Source: Brevibacillus formosus (lineage in GTDB: Bacteria; Bacillota; Bacilli; Brevibacillales; Brevibacillaceae). Taken from it: a stretch of 64,000 nucleotides of DNA. The position numbers and the translations under genes are program-made. The first letter of the stretch is position 1; every line of letters starts with the position of its first letter. Shown here one piece after another: positions 25,487 to 33,866 of this stretch. Where the stretch lies: positions 186,001-250,000 of the forward strand of contig NZ_PXZL01000001.1 in the NCBI RefSeq assembly GCF_003013405.1, in the 5' to 3' direction. A model generated the notes under the pieces. The model saw only the letters and a list, made by a program, of their open reading frames with translations. It ran no database searches and was not told where the DNA came from.

Positions 25487-26431
25487 ATGCAAGCATCACA
25501 GCCAATTTACTTAGGAGAACGCATCCATTTAATAGACGGTTTCGATATGGGCTGGGCAGAACGTACGGGGACATATGTGATCGCAGAAGAGGAGCTCACT
25601 TTGGTCGAAACAGGACCAAGCCCCTCTGTCCCGTATATCAAGGCCGGTCTCGCCAAGCTCGGTTATACGACAGAACAAGTAAAATACATCATCGTCACAC
25701 ACATACACTTGGATCATGCAGGAGGAGCCGGACTTTTTCTAAAGGATTGCCCGAACGCAAAGGTCGTTGTCCACCCGAAAGGTGTACGTCATCTCGTTGA
25801 TCCGAGCCGACTGATCGCAGGGGCGAGAGCAGTGTATCATGATGATTTTGATCGATTGTTCGATCCGATTGCGGCAGTTTCCGAGGAGCGGATTTTGATT
25901 CGCGGGGACGGGGATACACTAAAGATCGGAGAGAATTGCGTATTGGAGTTTCTGGATTCGCCGGGGCATGCCAATCATCACTTCAGCATCTACGATCCCG
26001 TAAGCCGCGGCATGTTCACAGGTGATACGGCCGGTGTACTTTATCCACAGCTTAAAAAGGATGGCATACACCTCGTGCTGCCATCTACTTCCCCGAATCA
26101 GTTTGACCCCGATGCCATGTTAGCGTCTCTAAGCCGTTTTGAAGCGCGCAAGCTGAATCGCATTTACTTTGGTCATTTTGGGATGTCTGAGCAGGTAGAC
26201 GATGTGTACCGCCAAATACGTGAGTGGCTCCCTGTGTTTGTGGCGGAAGGAGAGTCAGCGCTTGATGCTGGACAAACCTATGAAGAACTGTCTCGTACGC
26301 TATTTGAACGAGTCTCGGATCATCTTCAGTCACAAGGAATCAGTGATGACCACGAAGTTTTGGAAATACTCAAGCTCGATTTACAGGTATGCTCCATGGG
26401 CATTCTAGATTATTTGCACAAACGGGGGTAA
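25487..26431 (+). CDS. Metallo-beta-lactamase fold hydrolase
   Basis: A 314-aa MBL-fold enzyme. The binuclear zinc motif THIHLDHAGG lies near residue 77, with the later ligands in DSPGHANHH and FTGDTAG. The C-terminal region after ~220 is helical and resembles glyoxalase II-like family members. ATG 25487 has AAAGGAGGAG seven bases upstream. The substrate cannot be told. A terminator separates it from the cobalamin leader. Confidence 0.82.
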   Translation: MQASQPIYLGERIHLIDGFDMGWAERTGTYVIAEEELTLVETGPSPSVPYIKAGLAKLGYTTEQVKYIIVTHIHLDHAGGAGLFLKDCPNAKVVVHPKGVRHLVDPSRLIAGARAVYHDDFDRLFDPIAAVSEERILIRGDGDTLKIGENCVLEFLDSPGHANHHFSIYDPVSRGMFTGDTAGVLYPQLKKDGIHLVLPSTSPNQFDPDAMLASLSRFEARKLNRIYFGHFGMSEQVDDVYRQIREWLPVFVAEGESALDAGQTYEELSRTLFERVSDHLQSQGISDDHEVLEILKLDLQVCSMGILDYLHKRG

Positions 26432-26455
26432 TAGCCTGCCAAAAGCATTCCAGTT

Positions 26456-26492
26456 GCCTGAACCTTTTGTTCAGGCGTCTTTCATTTTTAGC
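26456..26492 (+). terminator. Terminator after the MBL gene
   Basis: GCCTGAAC (26456-26463) pairs with GTTCAGGC (26469-26476), followed by GTCTTTCATTTTTA. Confidence 0.65.
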
Positions 26493-26589
26493 AGGCAAGA
26501 AAGTATTGGCTTGCGTGTTGGTCATTCTTTTTTCATCCAAGGAATGCTATGATGTAGGATGAATCATGGACTGTGACAATTTCAAACAG

Positions 26590-26837
26590 CAAATAGGTGC
26601 CTCGTCTTTTTAACAAAAAGATCGGGTGAAAAGGGAAGTCGGTGAAAATCCGACGCGGTCCCGCCACTGTAAATCGGCTCGTTCCTCAGCCGTAAGCCAG
26701 GAGACCTGCCTGTTTGTTTTCGTGCCTGGTGCCTTCGCGGAAAGGATTGGCCTATTTCAGGAAGCAGACCATCCTGTCTGTTTGCACTGAGGTGCCGACC
26801 CTTTGATTTCCGAATGGAAGCAAGGGTCGCTTTTTTA
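26590..26837 (+). promoter_or_regulatory. Cobalamin riboswitch with terminator platform
   Basis: The conserved cobalamin aptamer blocks appear in order: GGTGCC (26595), GGGTGAAAAGGGAAGTCGG..., then GCGGTCCCGCCACTGTAA (the B12 box region), and AGCCAGGAGACCTGCC ending near 26710. A terminator follows, CGACCCTT (26796-26803) with AAGGGTCG (26822-26829) and a T6 run. Adenosylcobalamin would favour termination and so lower expression of the importer genes. The region fills most of the 451-base gap. Confidence 0.93.
26796..26837 (+). terminator. Riboswitch-controlled attenuator of btuFCD-cobU
   Basis: An 8-bp GC-rich stem with an 18-base loop and CTTTTTT tail, placed between the aptamer and the btuF ribosome binding site. 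Confidence 0.8.
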
Positions 26838-26882
26838 TTGGAAGGTACAGTCAATCAGATATGCAGAAAGGAAGTTCTACAT

Positions 26883-27878
26883 ATGAAACGTTCATTGCGA
26901 TTCATGATCCCACTACTAGTTGCGGCGAGCCTCGCAGGTTGTGCGGGTAACGATAACAGCCAACCAGCACCAGGTGGACAAACAAGCGCACCGCAGACAG
27001 CACCGCAGGAAAGCGCGGCCAAGCAGCCTGTAAAACAAACAACGTATCCATTGACAGTTACGGATGCGACAGGAAAAGAAGTAACCTTTGCAAAAGCTCC
27101 TGAGCGAATCGTCTCAACATCACCCGCCGAGACAGAGATTTTGTTCGCATTAGGCTTGGAAGATCGGATCGTAGCTGTCTCAGACTATGACGATTATCCA
27201 GAAGCGGCGAAGGCAAAACCGAAAATTGGCGGTGTCGTCAAACCAAATGAAGAAGCCATTCTCGCTCAAACGCCGGATATGATCGTCGGTGGGATTTCGC
27301 TGGAAAAGCCAGTGTCTGACAAGCTCAAATCTCTCGGAATGCCCGTCTATATTACCCATCCGACAAAGATGGACGACATCCTTAACAATATTTTAACGAT
27401 GGGAGTTATCACGAATACACAGGAACAAGCTGAAAAAGTCGTCGCGCAAATGAAGAAGGATATCGCGTACGTTCAAGAAGCAGTGAAAAATATAAAACCG
27501 GAAGAGAAGAAAAAGGTATACCTGGAATTCTCCCCAGGGTGGACAGTCGGAAAAGGCGAATTCATGGACGAACTCATCACACTGGTTGGAGCGACAAACA
27601 TTGCTTCTGACACCCAGGGCTGGAATCCGATCAGTGAAGAAAAGATTTTGCAAAACGACCCGGACATCATTTTGTATGCGAGCGGAATTACCGATGAAAA
27701 GACTGGCGCCAAGCTGGAGGATTTGATCGCGAATCGCAATGGCTGGAATAAAATGAAGGCGATCCGTGAAAAACAAATCTTTGGCATGGACCAAAATATT
27801 TTGTCCCGTCCTGGTCCACGTATTACACAAGGCTTGATCGAAGTAGCCAAGGCAATTTACCCTGACTTGGTGAAATAA
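26883..27878 (+). CDS. btuF: Cobalamin-binding lipoprotein of a B12 ABC importer
   Basis: A 331-aa lipoprotein. The signal ends in SLAGC (Cys20), then a Gln/Pro/Ala-rich linker, then a two-lobed binding domain with PERIVSTSPAETEILFALG and KIGGVVKPNEEAILAQTPDMIV (residues ~70-135). AAAGGAAG lies nine bases before ATG 26883. The upstream cobalamin riboswitch identifies the ligand as a corrinoid with good confidence. Its stop is one base from the permease start. Confidence 0.9.
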   Translation: MKRSLRFMIPLLVAASLAGCAGNDNSQPAPGGQTSAPQTAPQESAAKQPVKQTTYPLTVTDATGKEVTFAKAPERIVSTSPAETEILFALGLEDRIVAVSDYDDYPEAAKAKPKIGGVVKPNEEAILAQTPDMIVGGISLEKPVSDKLKSLGMPVYITHPTKMDDILNNILTMGVITNTQEQAEKVVAQMKKDIAYVQEAVKNIKPEEKKKVYLEFSPGWTVGKGEFMDELITLVGATNIASDTQGWNPISEEKILQNDPDIILYASGITDEKTGAKLEDLIANRNGWNKMKAIREKQIFGMDQNILSRPGPRITQGLIEVAKAIYPDLVK

Positions 27879-27879
27879 A

Positions 27880-28917
27880 ATGAAGAGACGATTGTTCATA
27901 TGGGGAGTAGTAAGTTGTCTCGTCCTTCTGGCATCAATAGTCATCAGTATCTCGATGGGGGCGGCACAACTCCCCATTTCGCAAGTATGGCTCATCCTGC
28001 TCCATCAAATCCCGGGCTTGTCTGAGTGGATCACCGTAACGTGGCCGGAGTCTTCTGAGCAAATTGTCATGAAGGTTCGTTTTCCACGTGTTGTATTGGC
28101 TGTCTTGATTGGCGCCTGCTTGTCGCTTGCGGGAGCGGGCTTTCAGGGAGTTTTGCGCAATCCGCTCGCAGATCCGTTTACGATGGGCGTGGCATCGGGT
28201 TCTGCGGTCGGAGCAGCCTTCTTGATCCTTTTTGGCTTCCAAATCAGCTTTTTGGGTGCATGGAGTACGCCTGTTGTCGCTTTTCTCACAGGACTGCTCA
28301 GTTTATGGATCGTACTCGGACTCGCGAACACGCAAGGAAAGCTGCAAACCGAGACCCTGATTTTGTCGGGTGTCGTGGTGCAGGCTTTTCTCGGCTCGCT
28401 CGTTTCCTTTATGGTGTCACTATCCGACCAGACCGTGAATGAGATCGTGTTCTGGCTGATGGGCAGCCTGTCATTTCGGGGCTGGGCCTTTACGTACTTC
28501 TTGATTCCGTACTTCGTCATAGGGGGAATGGTGCTGGTGAGCTATGCGCGTTCCTTGAACTTATTTGCGTTAGGCGAGCGGCAGGCTGCGCATCTCGGCG
28601 TCCATGTGGATCGAACGAAGCTGGTGGTTCTGGTCGTCTCGACTCTCCTGACTGCTGCGGCGGTTTCTATCGCGGGAATTATCGGTTTCGTTGGCTTGGT
28701 GGTACCGCATCTCGTACGATTGCTGGTTGGTCCTGATCACCGTATTTTACTGCCGATGGCCGCGATCTGCGGTGGTATCTATGTGCTTTGGGCTGACACT
28801 CTCGCCAGAATGCTGCTGAGTCCCACAGAAATCCCGCTTGGTGTCGTGACTGCATTTCTCGGAGCACCGTTTTTCGCTTATTTATTGAAGCAAAATAAAC
28901 GCTTTAGGAAGAGGTAA
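27880..28917 (+). CDS. btuC: Cobalamin ABC transporter permease
   Basis: A 345-aa permease of the FecCD/BtuC family with about ten helices. It shows VRFPRVVLAVLIGACLSLAGA (residues ~66-86), DPFTMGVASGSAVGAA and GFVGLVVPHLVRLLVG. ATG 27880 begins one base after the btuF stop, indicating translational coupling. It forms a homodimeric channel in the family. Confidence 0.92.
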   Translation: MKRRLFIWGVVSCLVLLASIVISISMGAAQLPISQVWLILLHQIPGLSEWITVTWPESSEQIVMKVRFPRVVLAVLIGACLSLAGAGFQGVLRNPLADPFTMGVASGSAVGAAFLILFGFQISFLGAWSTPVVAFLTGLLSLWIVLGLANTQGKLQTETLILSGVVVQAFLGSLVSFMVSLSDQTVNEIVFWLMGSLSFRGWAFTYFLIPYFVIGGMVLVSYARSLNLFALGERQAAHLGVHVDRTKLVVLVVSTLLTAAAVSIAGIIGFVGLVVPHLVRLLVGPDHRILLPMAAICGGIYVLWADTLARMLLSPTEIPLGVVTAFLGAPFFAYLLKQNKRFRKR

Positions 28918-28925
28918 CGTAAGCA

Positions 28926-29702
28926 ATGATCAATGTGCGCGGCTTGCAAAAATCATATCAGGATACGTCAGTTTTGCACGGAATCGATTTTTGCGTGGAC
29001 AAGGGAGAATTTTTTGGCATCATCGGACCAAATGGAAGCGGTAAATCCACCTTGCTGAAAATGATTTCAGGAGTCATCAAGGCAGATGCAGGAGACATTT
29101 TGCTTCAGGAGAAAAAGCTTCACTCGTATCCTCGCAAAGAGCTTGCCAAAATACTGGCTGTATTGGAGCAAGAGGGTCTCCCGCCAGTCGGCTTTCGTGT
29201 TCGAGAAGTGTTGGAGATGGGGCGCTTTCCTTACCAAAATTGGCTGGGCGAAGAAAAGCAGGATGTCGCATCGCTCATTGATGAAATCGTACAAATGCTT
29301 GGCCTTGAACATTTGGAAGAGCGCACACTGGATCAGTTGAGTGGTGGGGAAAAACAGCGCGTAGCTTTGGGGAAGGCTTTGATCCAACGACCTCAGGTGC
29401 TCTTGCTCGATGAACCCACGACTTACCTCGATATCGGGTACCAGATTCAACTTATGGACATCGTGCGAAAATGGCAAAAGACGACGCAGGTGACGGTCAT
29501 TGCAGTGCTGCACGATCTGAATCTGGCCTCCTTATACTGCGATCGTATCTTGATGCTGCATAAAGGAAAGCAGATAAGCGTGGGTACACCAAAAGACATC
29601 TTGCAAAGTGACAGAATAGAGGCTGTATATGGAACCAGACCGATTGTCATGGAGCATCCTATTCATCATTTGCCGCAAATTATTTTGCAATCGCAGGTGT
29701 AA
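28926..29702 (+). CDS. btuD: Cobalamin ABC transporter ATP-binding protein
   Basis: A 258-aa ABC ATPase. Walker A GPNGSGKST lies near residue 38, the signature LSGGEKQRVALGKAL near 141, Walker B VLLLDEPTTYLD near 161 and the switch histidine in AVLHDLN. It follows btuC by eight bases. Confidence 0.92.
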   Translation: MINVRGLQKSYQDTSVLHGIDFCVDKGEFFGIIGPNGSGKSTLLKMISGVIKADAGDILLQEKKLHSYPRKELAKILAVLEQEGLPPVGFRVREVLEMGRFPYQNWLGEEKQDVASLIDEIVQMLGLEHLEERTLDQLSGGEKQRVALGKALIQRPQVLLLDEPTTYLDIGYQIQLMDIVRKWQKTTQVTVIAVLHDLNLASLYCDRILMLHKGKQISVGTPKDILQSDRIEAVYGTRPIVMEHPIHHLPQIILQSQV

Positions 29703-29714
29703 GGAGACGGAAGC

Positions 29715-30281
29715 ATGATTGTACTGTTTACAGGCGGAGCACGCAGCGGAAAAAGCACGTTTGCCGAAAAATACGCGGCTCATTTGGGCTCCTCGGGTGT
29801 TTACATCGCGACTGCACAAATCACTGATGAGGAAATGGAAGAGCGGATCTTGCACCATCGCGACCGCCGTTTGAAGTCCAACTTTCCTTGGCAAACGATT
29901 GAGGAGCCGTACGCATTGACAGAACGGCTTGCGAAGCTGGGAGCACAAAAGAACATACAAGAACAGCAGACCGTGATTTTGGTTGATTGCTTGATCCTTT
30001 GGCTGTCCAATTGGCTGTTGCATTTTGGAGAGGAGCAGCCGTTTGAAAAAGTGCTCCAGCAGGTAGATATGCTGGTAAACAAGCTAAAAGATTACCCAGG
30101 GACCGTTTTGCTGGTGACAAACGAAGTAGGCGACGGACTCGTCCCGCAACATCCGTTGGGCCGTATGTTCCGAGACTTGGCGGGGTTGATGAATCAACGA
30201 GTGGCAGCTGTTGCCGATCAAGTTTTTCTTGTCACAGCAGGGATTCCGGTGGAGCTAAAAGGACAAGCTTTCCGATTTTAA
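29715..30281 (+). CDS. cobU: Adenosylcobinamide kinase/guanylyltransferase
   Basis: A 188-aa bifunctional enzyme that phosphorylates adenosylcobinamide and adds GMP, the entry to nucleotide-loop assembly. The P-loop GGARSGKST is at residues 7-15; YIATAQ, the H-x-x-x-R block ILHHRDRR, the metal-binding VDCLILWLSNWL and the TNEVG motif are all present. It is last in the riboswitch operon, 12 bases after btuD. The pairing suggests salvage of imported cobinamide; the rest of the pathway must be elsewhere. Confidence 0.93.
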   Translation: MIVLFTGGARSGKSTFAEKYAAHLGSSGVYIATAQITDEEMEERILHHRDRRLKSNFPWQTIEEPYALTERLAKLGAQKNIQEQQTVILVDCLILWLSNWLLHFGEEQPFEKVLQQVDMLVNKLKDYPGTVLLVTNEVGDGLVPQHPLGRMFRDLAGLMNQRVAAVADQVFLVTAGIPVELKGQAFRF

Positions 30282-30284
30282 CTC

Positions 30285-30323
30285 GGTGAAAAGACGGTTT
30301 CGAGTCGTCTTTTCACCTTTTTT
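30285..30323 (+). terminator. Terminator of the btuFCD-cobU operon
   Basis: GGTGAAAAGACG (30285-30296) pairs with CGTCTTTTCACC (30306-30317), followed by T7. Confidence 0.85.
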
Positions 30324-30324
30324 A

Positions 30325-30333
30325 TGATATAAT
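30325..30333 (+). promoter_or_regulatory. Extended -10 promoter of the YitT leader
   Basis: TGATATAAT is a perfect extended -10 (TGNTATAAT), but no good -35 is present at the right distance. It lies just after the cobU terminator and about 230 bases before the YitT gene, so transcription would yield a long leader. Confidence 0.6.
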
Positions 30334-30339
30334 ACAAGA

Positions 30340-30559
30340 AAAGCCATGGAAGGGATCAGGATACCATGCGTCCCCATAGGACGATCTGGAAACGTTTTGA
30401 CCTCTCCTACATCTAGCTTCGTAGTAGTCGATCGTCACTGAAGACGACTAACCTACTACGAAAGCGAGGCCCTTTGTATGAGTAGCGACTTATGCTTGCG
30501 ATGTTCCTCGGTAGTCGGTTGGTCGTCTGTGCCTAAACCGACAAAAATGCGAGGAAACC
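30340..30559 (+). promoter_or_regulatory. Structured 5' leader with competing Shine-Dalgarno pairing (unclassified)
   Basis: A 10-bp perfect stem (30418-30427 with 30453-30462) encloses a CGTC-actgaa-GACG hairpin. CGAGG at 30465-30469 can pair with CCTCG at 30506-30510. The same segment TTCCTCG (30504-30510) can instead pair with CGAGGAA at 30550-30556, which is the ribosome binding site of the next gene. The two pairings exclude each other, as in translational riboswitches. A further hairpin GTCGGTT/AACCGAC is near 30514-30542. It does not match T-box, M-box, ydaO, yybP-ykoY or ykkC consensus as I know them. Confidence 0.5.
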
Positions 30560-30562
30560 ATG

Positions 30563-31216
30563 ATGAGGAGAGCGCTGCAGTTATCTAAGCGTTACAGTAT
30601 GATTTTGTTTGGAGCTTGTTTACTTGCTTTTGCGTATTATCACATTAACTTTCAGAACCATTTGTCTGAAGGTGGGTTTGTTGGCTTGGGGTTACTGGCG
30701 AAATACGCCTTTGACTTGTCGCCAGCGATGGTGATGCTTTTGCTGGATATTCCACTGTTTTTGGTTGCTTGGTTAGTAAGAGGCCGCCAATTCATTTGGG
30801 ACACCATTTTTGCATCACTTGCTTTTACCGTATTTTACGATTTGTTTGAACGATTCTCACCCATTGTCATGGATATGAGCAGAATGATGCCGCTGGCGTC
30901 TGTCTTGGCCGGTGTATTGACCGGGCTGGGTACCGGATTGGTTCTGCGCTATGGAGCTGCGACAGGTGGAGACGATATTTTTTCCCTGTTGATCAGTAAG
31001 TACACGGGATTGTCCATTGGTACGGTCTTTCTTTTACTGGACGTCATTGTGCTTTGCATGTCGTTCTGGTTCGTACCGATGAAAGAGATGATGTATACCA
31101 TTTTGGCCGTTGTCATTTCCAGCCAAGTCATCACCTGGACCGTCAATCATGGTGCAGGAGTGGAGGTCATGGAAGAGGAGCACGGGCATGGAAGCGTCTC
31201 GATGACCCACCGGTAA
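30563..31216 (+). CDS. YitT-family membrane protein
   Basis: A 217-aa integral membrane protein with five or six helices. ASVLAGVLTGLGTGLVLRYGAATGGDDI, located about residues 113-140, is the YitT/DUF161 signature that resembles a re-entrant GGxxI loop. Usual YitT proteins are ~280 aa with a cytosolic DUF2179 domain; this one ends in a short Glu/His-rich tail instead. Two adjacent ATGs exist; 30563 gives the better eight-base spacing from GAGG. Function of the family is unknown. The long structured leader suggests ligand or ion control. Confidence 0.75.
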   Translation: MRRALQLSKRYSMILFGACLLAFAYYHINFQNHLSEGGFVGLGLLAKYAFDLSPAMVMLLLDIPLFLVAWLVRGRQFIWDTIFASLAFTVFYDLFERFSPIVMDMSRMMPLASVLAGVLTGLGTGLVLRYGAATGGDDIFSLLISKYTGLSIGTVFLLLDVIVLCMSFWFVPMKEMMYTILAVVISSQVITWTVNHGAGVEVMEEEHGHGSVSMTHR

Positions 31217-31260
31217 TGAGTAGATATTCAGTTGAAAAACATGCCTATACAAAAGCAAGC

Positions 31261-31300
31261 AAAAGGGCCAAGTCGGTTTTCATGTCGACTTGGCCTTTTG
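31261..31300. terminator. Terminator after the YitT-like gene
   Basis: AAAAGGGCCAAGTCG (31261-31275) pairs with CGACTTGGCCTTTT (31286-31299) with one bulged G. Confidence 0.7.
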
Positions 31301-31386
31301 AACGTTATGACGGTTTTTGTACATAATATCCTGGTTTCCTAGTGGATACTAACCAACACAGATACTATCGATGGAAAGGACCTGCC

Positions 31387-31863
31387 ATGAGCGATCCGTT
31401 TTTTAGCAACTACAAAGCATTCGTCGTCATACCAGCGGATGAGAAGCAAATGGGACCGGAGCCTTTTGACCCGAAGGATTACGCCAGCCATTTCATCCTG
31501 ACGTTTTCGCTGTACGATGCGGTAATTTCCTCTTGGAGGGAAGCGACAAAGTATAAAGTGCAGGCAAAAAAGGGGCTGTTGAATGTGATTGATGGTTTCA
31601 ACGCCAAACGCCGTGGTACAGCCCGTCTGCATTTGTTGGAAATGGAAGAAGACCAGGCATATTTCGTCCTGGCCTTGTCGTTGAAAGTCCAAAAAGACAA
31701 TGAGAAAGCGGTCATGGAGACGATCACCAATCTGCTGGACAAAGATTTCGCTACCGACTTGTTGATCGGAGAGACTTGGTATCAGATCATTGGTGCCAAA
31801 GGGAAATTCGAGCGGAAGCTGTTCTCCTACAGTGTCCAGCCGTACGATTATCGACCGAAGTAA
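31387..31863 (+). CDS. Hypothetical protein, 158 aa
   Basis: A soluble protein with no signal peptide or membrane segment. It begins MSDPFFSNYKAFVVIPADEK and contains an alpha/beta pattern with ARLHLLEMEEDQAYFVLALSL in the middle. I recognise no family. ATG 31387 has AAAGGA seven bases upstream; the frame is open for 15 more codons without a good site. Its last 16 bases overlap the end of the convergent amidase gene. Confidence 0.65.
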   Translation: MSDPFFSNYKAFVVIPADEKQMGPEPFDPKDYASHFILTFSLYDAVISSWREATKYKVQAKKGLLNVIDGFNAKRRGTARLHLLEMEEDQAYFVLALSLKVQKDNEKAVMETITNLLDKDFATDLLIGETWYQIIGAKGKFERKLFSYSVQPYDYRPK

Positions 31864-32957
31864 TCTGCCAGAGCTTCCGTAATCGCCTGCCCAGCTTTGT
31901 CCTGATAGGACGATGTACGGACGATGCCTTCATCCTTTGGATTCGATAAGAAGCCAAGCTCAATTAAGACGGACGGATCATTGTTTTCCCGCAGGACGTG
32001 ATAATTGCCGAATGAAATGCCGTTGCTTCGTAAACCAATGCCACCTGCCAAGCGGGACTCAATCGCTCGAGCTAATGGCTCATCCTTGTCTTGCGAATAA
32101 TAAAACGTGAGCGTACCGCTATTCGGCTTCACAGAAGAATTGTAATGGATGCTAATGAAGGCATCTGCTCCCTTTGATTCACTAAAAGCGACACGCTGCG
32201 CTAGCGAAGGCTTTTGTGAGTCACTTGTCCTCGTCATGAAGACTTGCGCTCCCCGTTGTCGCAGTTTGCTAGCCAGCAGCATGGATGTTTTGTAATTCAA
32301 CGTTTTTTCCATGCTATTCCACTTCGTTCCCTGTGTCCCGACATCGGAACCACCATGTCCTGGGTCGATGACGATGACTTTCCCTTTTAAGCCTGGCGAT
32401 TTGGTGCTTTTGGACACCGGAGCGTTGGCCTTGGCATCGCCAATATATGTCGCAGACACCCAGCCTGTCTGTCCATTGGAAGTTCTCGCTTGGAGCCAGT
32501 CTCCTTGCTTTTTCAAAATATCTACACGGGTTCCTCTGGGCAGTGAAAGGACAATCTCATGGCTCGTGCTTGGCCCTTTCCGCATTCGAAGCGAGTCAGC
32601 CAAAACCGTGCCCTGCTTGCCTTTGACAGAGGCTGTTGTGGCTGGTGAAGAAGCTGAACCCGCACTTGTAACCGCTCCTTTTTGCAAGTAATACCCCGCG
32701 ACCCAGCCTACCTTTTGATTGTATTTAATTTTTGCCCAACCGTATGCTTCATCCGTAATTGTCACGACGGCTCCTTGCGGCAAGGTGGCGACAATGGAAG
32801 CATTGAGGGCAGGTTCACTGCGAACGTTCAGTGAGGTTGCGACCACCTTTGCCGGGATGACACTTGCTGCTTGCGTCGGCTCCATAATAAACGGCCATGA
32901 CAGACTAAGCCATAGTCCACATATGAGAGACGCTTTTTTACATGTTGTTTTCATCAT
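31848..32957 (-). CDS. Secreted N-acetylmuramoyl-L-alanine amidase with two SH3b domains
   Basis: A 369-aa cell-wall hydrolase. After a signal peptide of about 30 aa (cleavage near PTQAA) come two SH3b modules at about 38-93 and 113-173 (LNVRSEPALNASIV, LRMRKGPSTSHEIV, each with G-W-V). An Amidase_3 catalytic domain follows at ~193-366, with zinc ligands in DPGHGGSD, an NYKTSM helix glutamate upstream, ISIHYNSS and the general base in VLIELGFLSN. It cuts the MurNAc-L-Ala bond. AGAGGT precedes two adjacent ATG codons. Confidence 0.92.
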   Translation of the reverse strand: MMKTTCKKASLICGLWLSLSWPFIMEPTQAASVIPAKVVATSLNVRSEPALNASIVATLPQGAVVTITDEAYGWAKIKYNQKVGWVAGYYLQKGAVTSAGSASSPATTASVKGKQGTVLADSLRMRKGPSTSHEIVLSLPRGTRVDILKKQGDWLQARTSNGQTGWVSATYIGDAKANAPVSKSTKSPGLKGKVIVIDPGHGGSDVGTQGTKWNSMEKTLNYKTSMLLASKLRQRGAQVFMTRTSDSQKPSLAQRVAFSESKGADAFISIHYNSSVKPNSGTLTFYYSQDKDEPLARAIESRLAGGIGLRSNGISFGNYHVLRENNDPSVLIELGFLSNPKDEGIVRTSSYQDKAGQAITEALADYFGR

Positions 32958-33056
32958 TTCTACCTCTGACTTGGATTAGCTACTATCTCACCTGAACTAT
33001 GATAAGGGAAATGCAGGAAATCGAATAGGGTATGATTTCCTGATTTTTTGGGACAA

Positions 33057-33866
33057 TCAAAGTGAAGTTTCGGTATATCTTGCCAAGGCGTTCATTGCCG
33101 ACTCTGTCATTCGCTGTTTGAGGTGATCGTTTTCTACTACTTTTACCCGCAGGCCGAGAAAACGAATACGCGATAAAATAAACTCCTGCTCGTCGGATAG
33201 AAAGTGCAGGGTGATCGTATACACCTGTGATTCCGGGTCAAAAGCGACCTCTTTGTCAAAGCAGGAAAAGGCGTACAAAATGCGCTGGAGCTCAGCGTTG
33301 TAACGACGGATGATCACGATTTTTGCCATCTGCTTGCGCTGTTGGATCTGTTCCGAAATAGTCGGCAAAAAACTGTCGTACCATACATCTTCTATGTAAA
33401 GCTCATCGACGGAGCGAATGAGATGCAGGGGAGTCGTGATCAGGCGATTGGAAGACATGTTCAGCCAGATCAAGTACCAGGCCTTCTTAGCAAGTGAATA
33501 TTCCAGCTTGTAGGGAACCCCTCGTTGATTGCGAAAAACCGGGCCTTTGTTCGTGGCTGCGGTTATTTTTATGTGATTCTTGCCGAGAATGATTCGTCGC
33601 AGTTTGCGCACGAGTGGGCTCCAGAGCTGTTTGGCCTGTGTTTGCGCTTTTTCTACGAATTGTTCTTGTTCGGTCGATTCACTTTCTGGCATGTGTGTCA
33701 AACGGCGAAGCTTATCGAGTGTAGTGGGCTCGAAAATTTCTGCTGCAGACGGATTCGCCAGCATCAAGGCGAGCCACGCTTTCTCGTGTGAGGTTACCGG
33801 ATAAACACCTGCTTCATCTAGCCGTGTCATTAGTTGGTAATTATGTATCTTATCAAACAGATTCAT
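33057..33866 (-). CDS. WYL-type regulator partner protein
   Basis: A 269-aa protein encoded behind the larger WYL regulator. Residues ~105-165 form a WYL-like beta barrel (KITAATNKGPVFRNQRGVPYKLEYSLAKKAWYLIWLN, given as a block) and the C-terminal part (VFDPESQVYTITLHF-like strand) is the WCX-type extension. A classic N-terminal helix-turn-helix is not clear, so it may act together with its neighbour. ATG 33866 lies inside the end of the upstream gene (14-base overlap), so translation is probably coupled. WYL domains sense nucleic acids or nucleotides in studied cases. Confidence 0.7.
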   Translation of the reverse strand: MNLFDKIHNYQLMTRLDEAGVYPVTSHEKAWLALMLANPSAAEIFEPTTLDKLRRLTHMPESESTEQEQFVEKAQTQAKQLWSPLVRKLRRIILGKNHIKITAATNKGPVFRNQRGVPYKLEYSLAKKAWYLIWLNMSSNRLITTPLHLIRSVDELYIEDVWYDSFLPTISEQIQQRKQMAKIVIIRRYNAELQRILYAFSCFDKEVAFDPESQVYTITLHFLSDEQEFILSRIRFLGLRVKVVENDHLKQRMTESAMNALARYTETSL

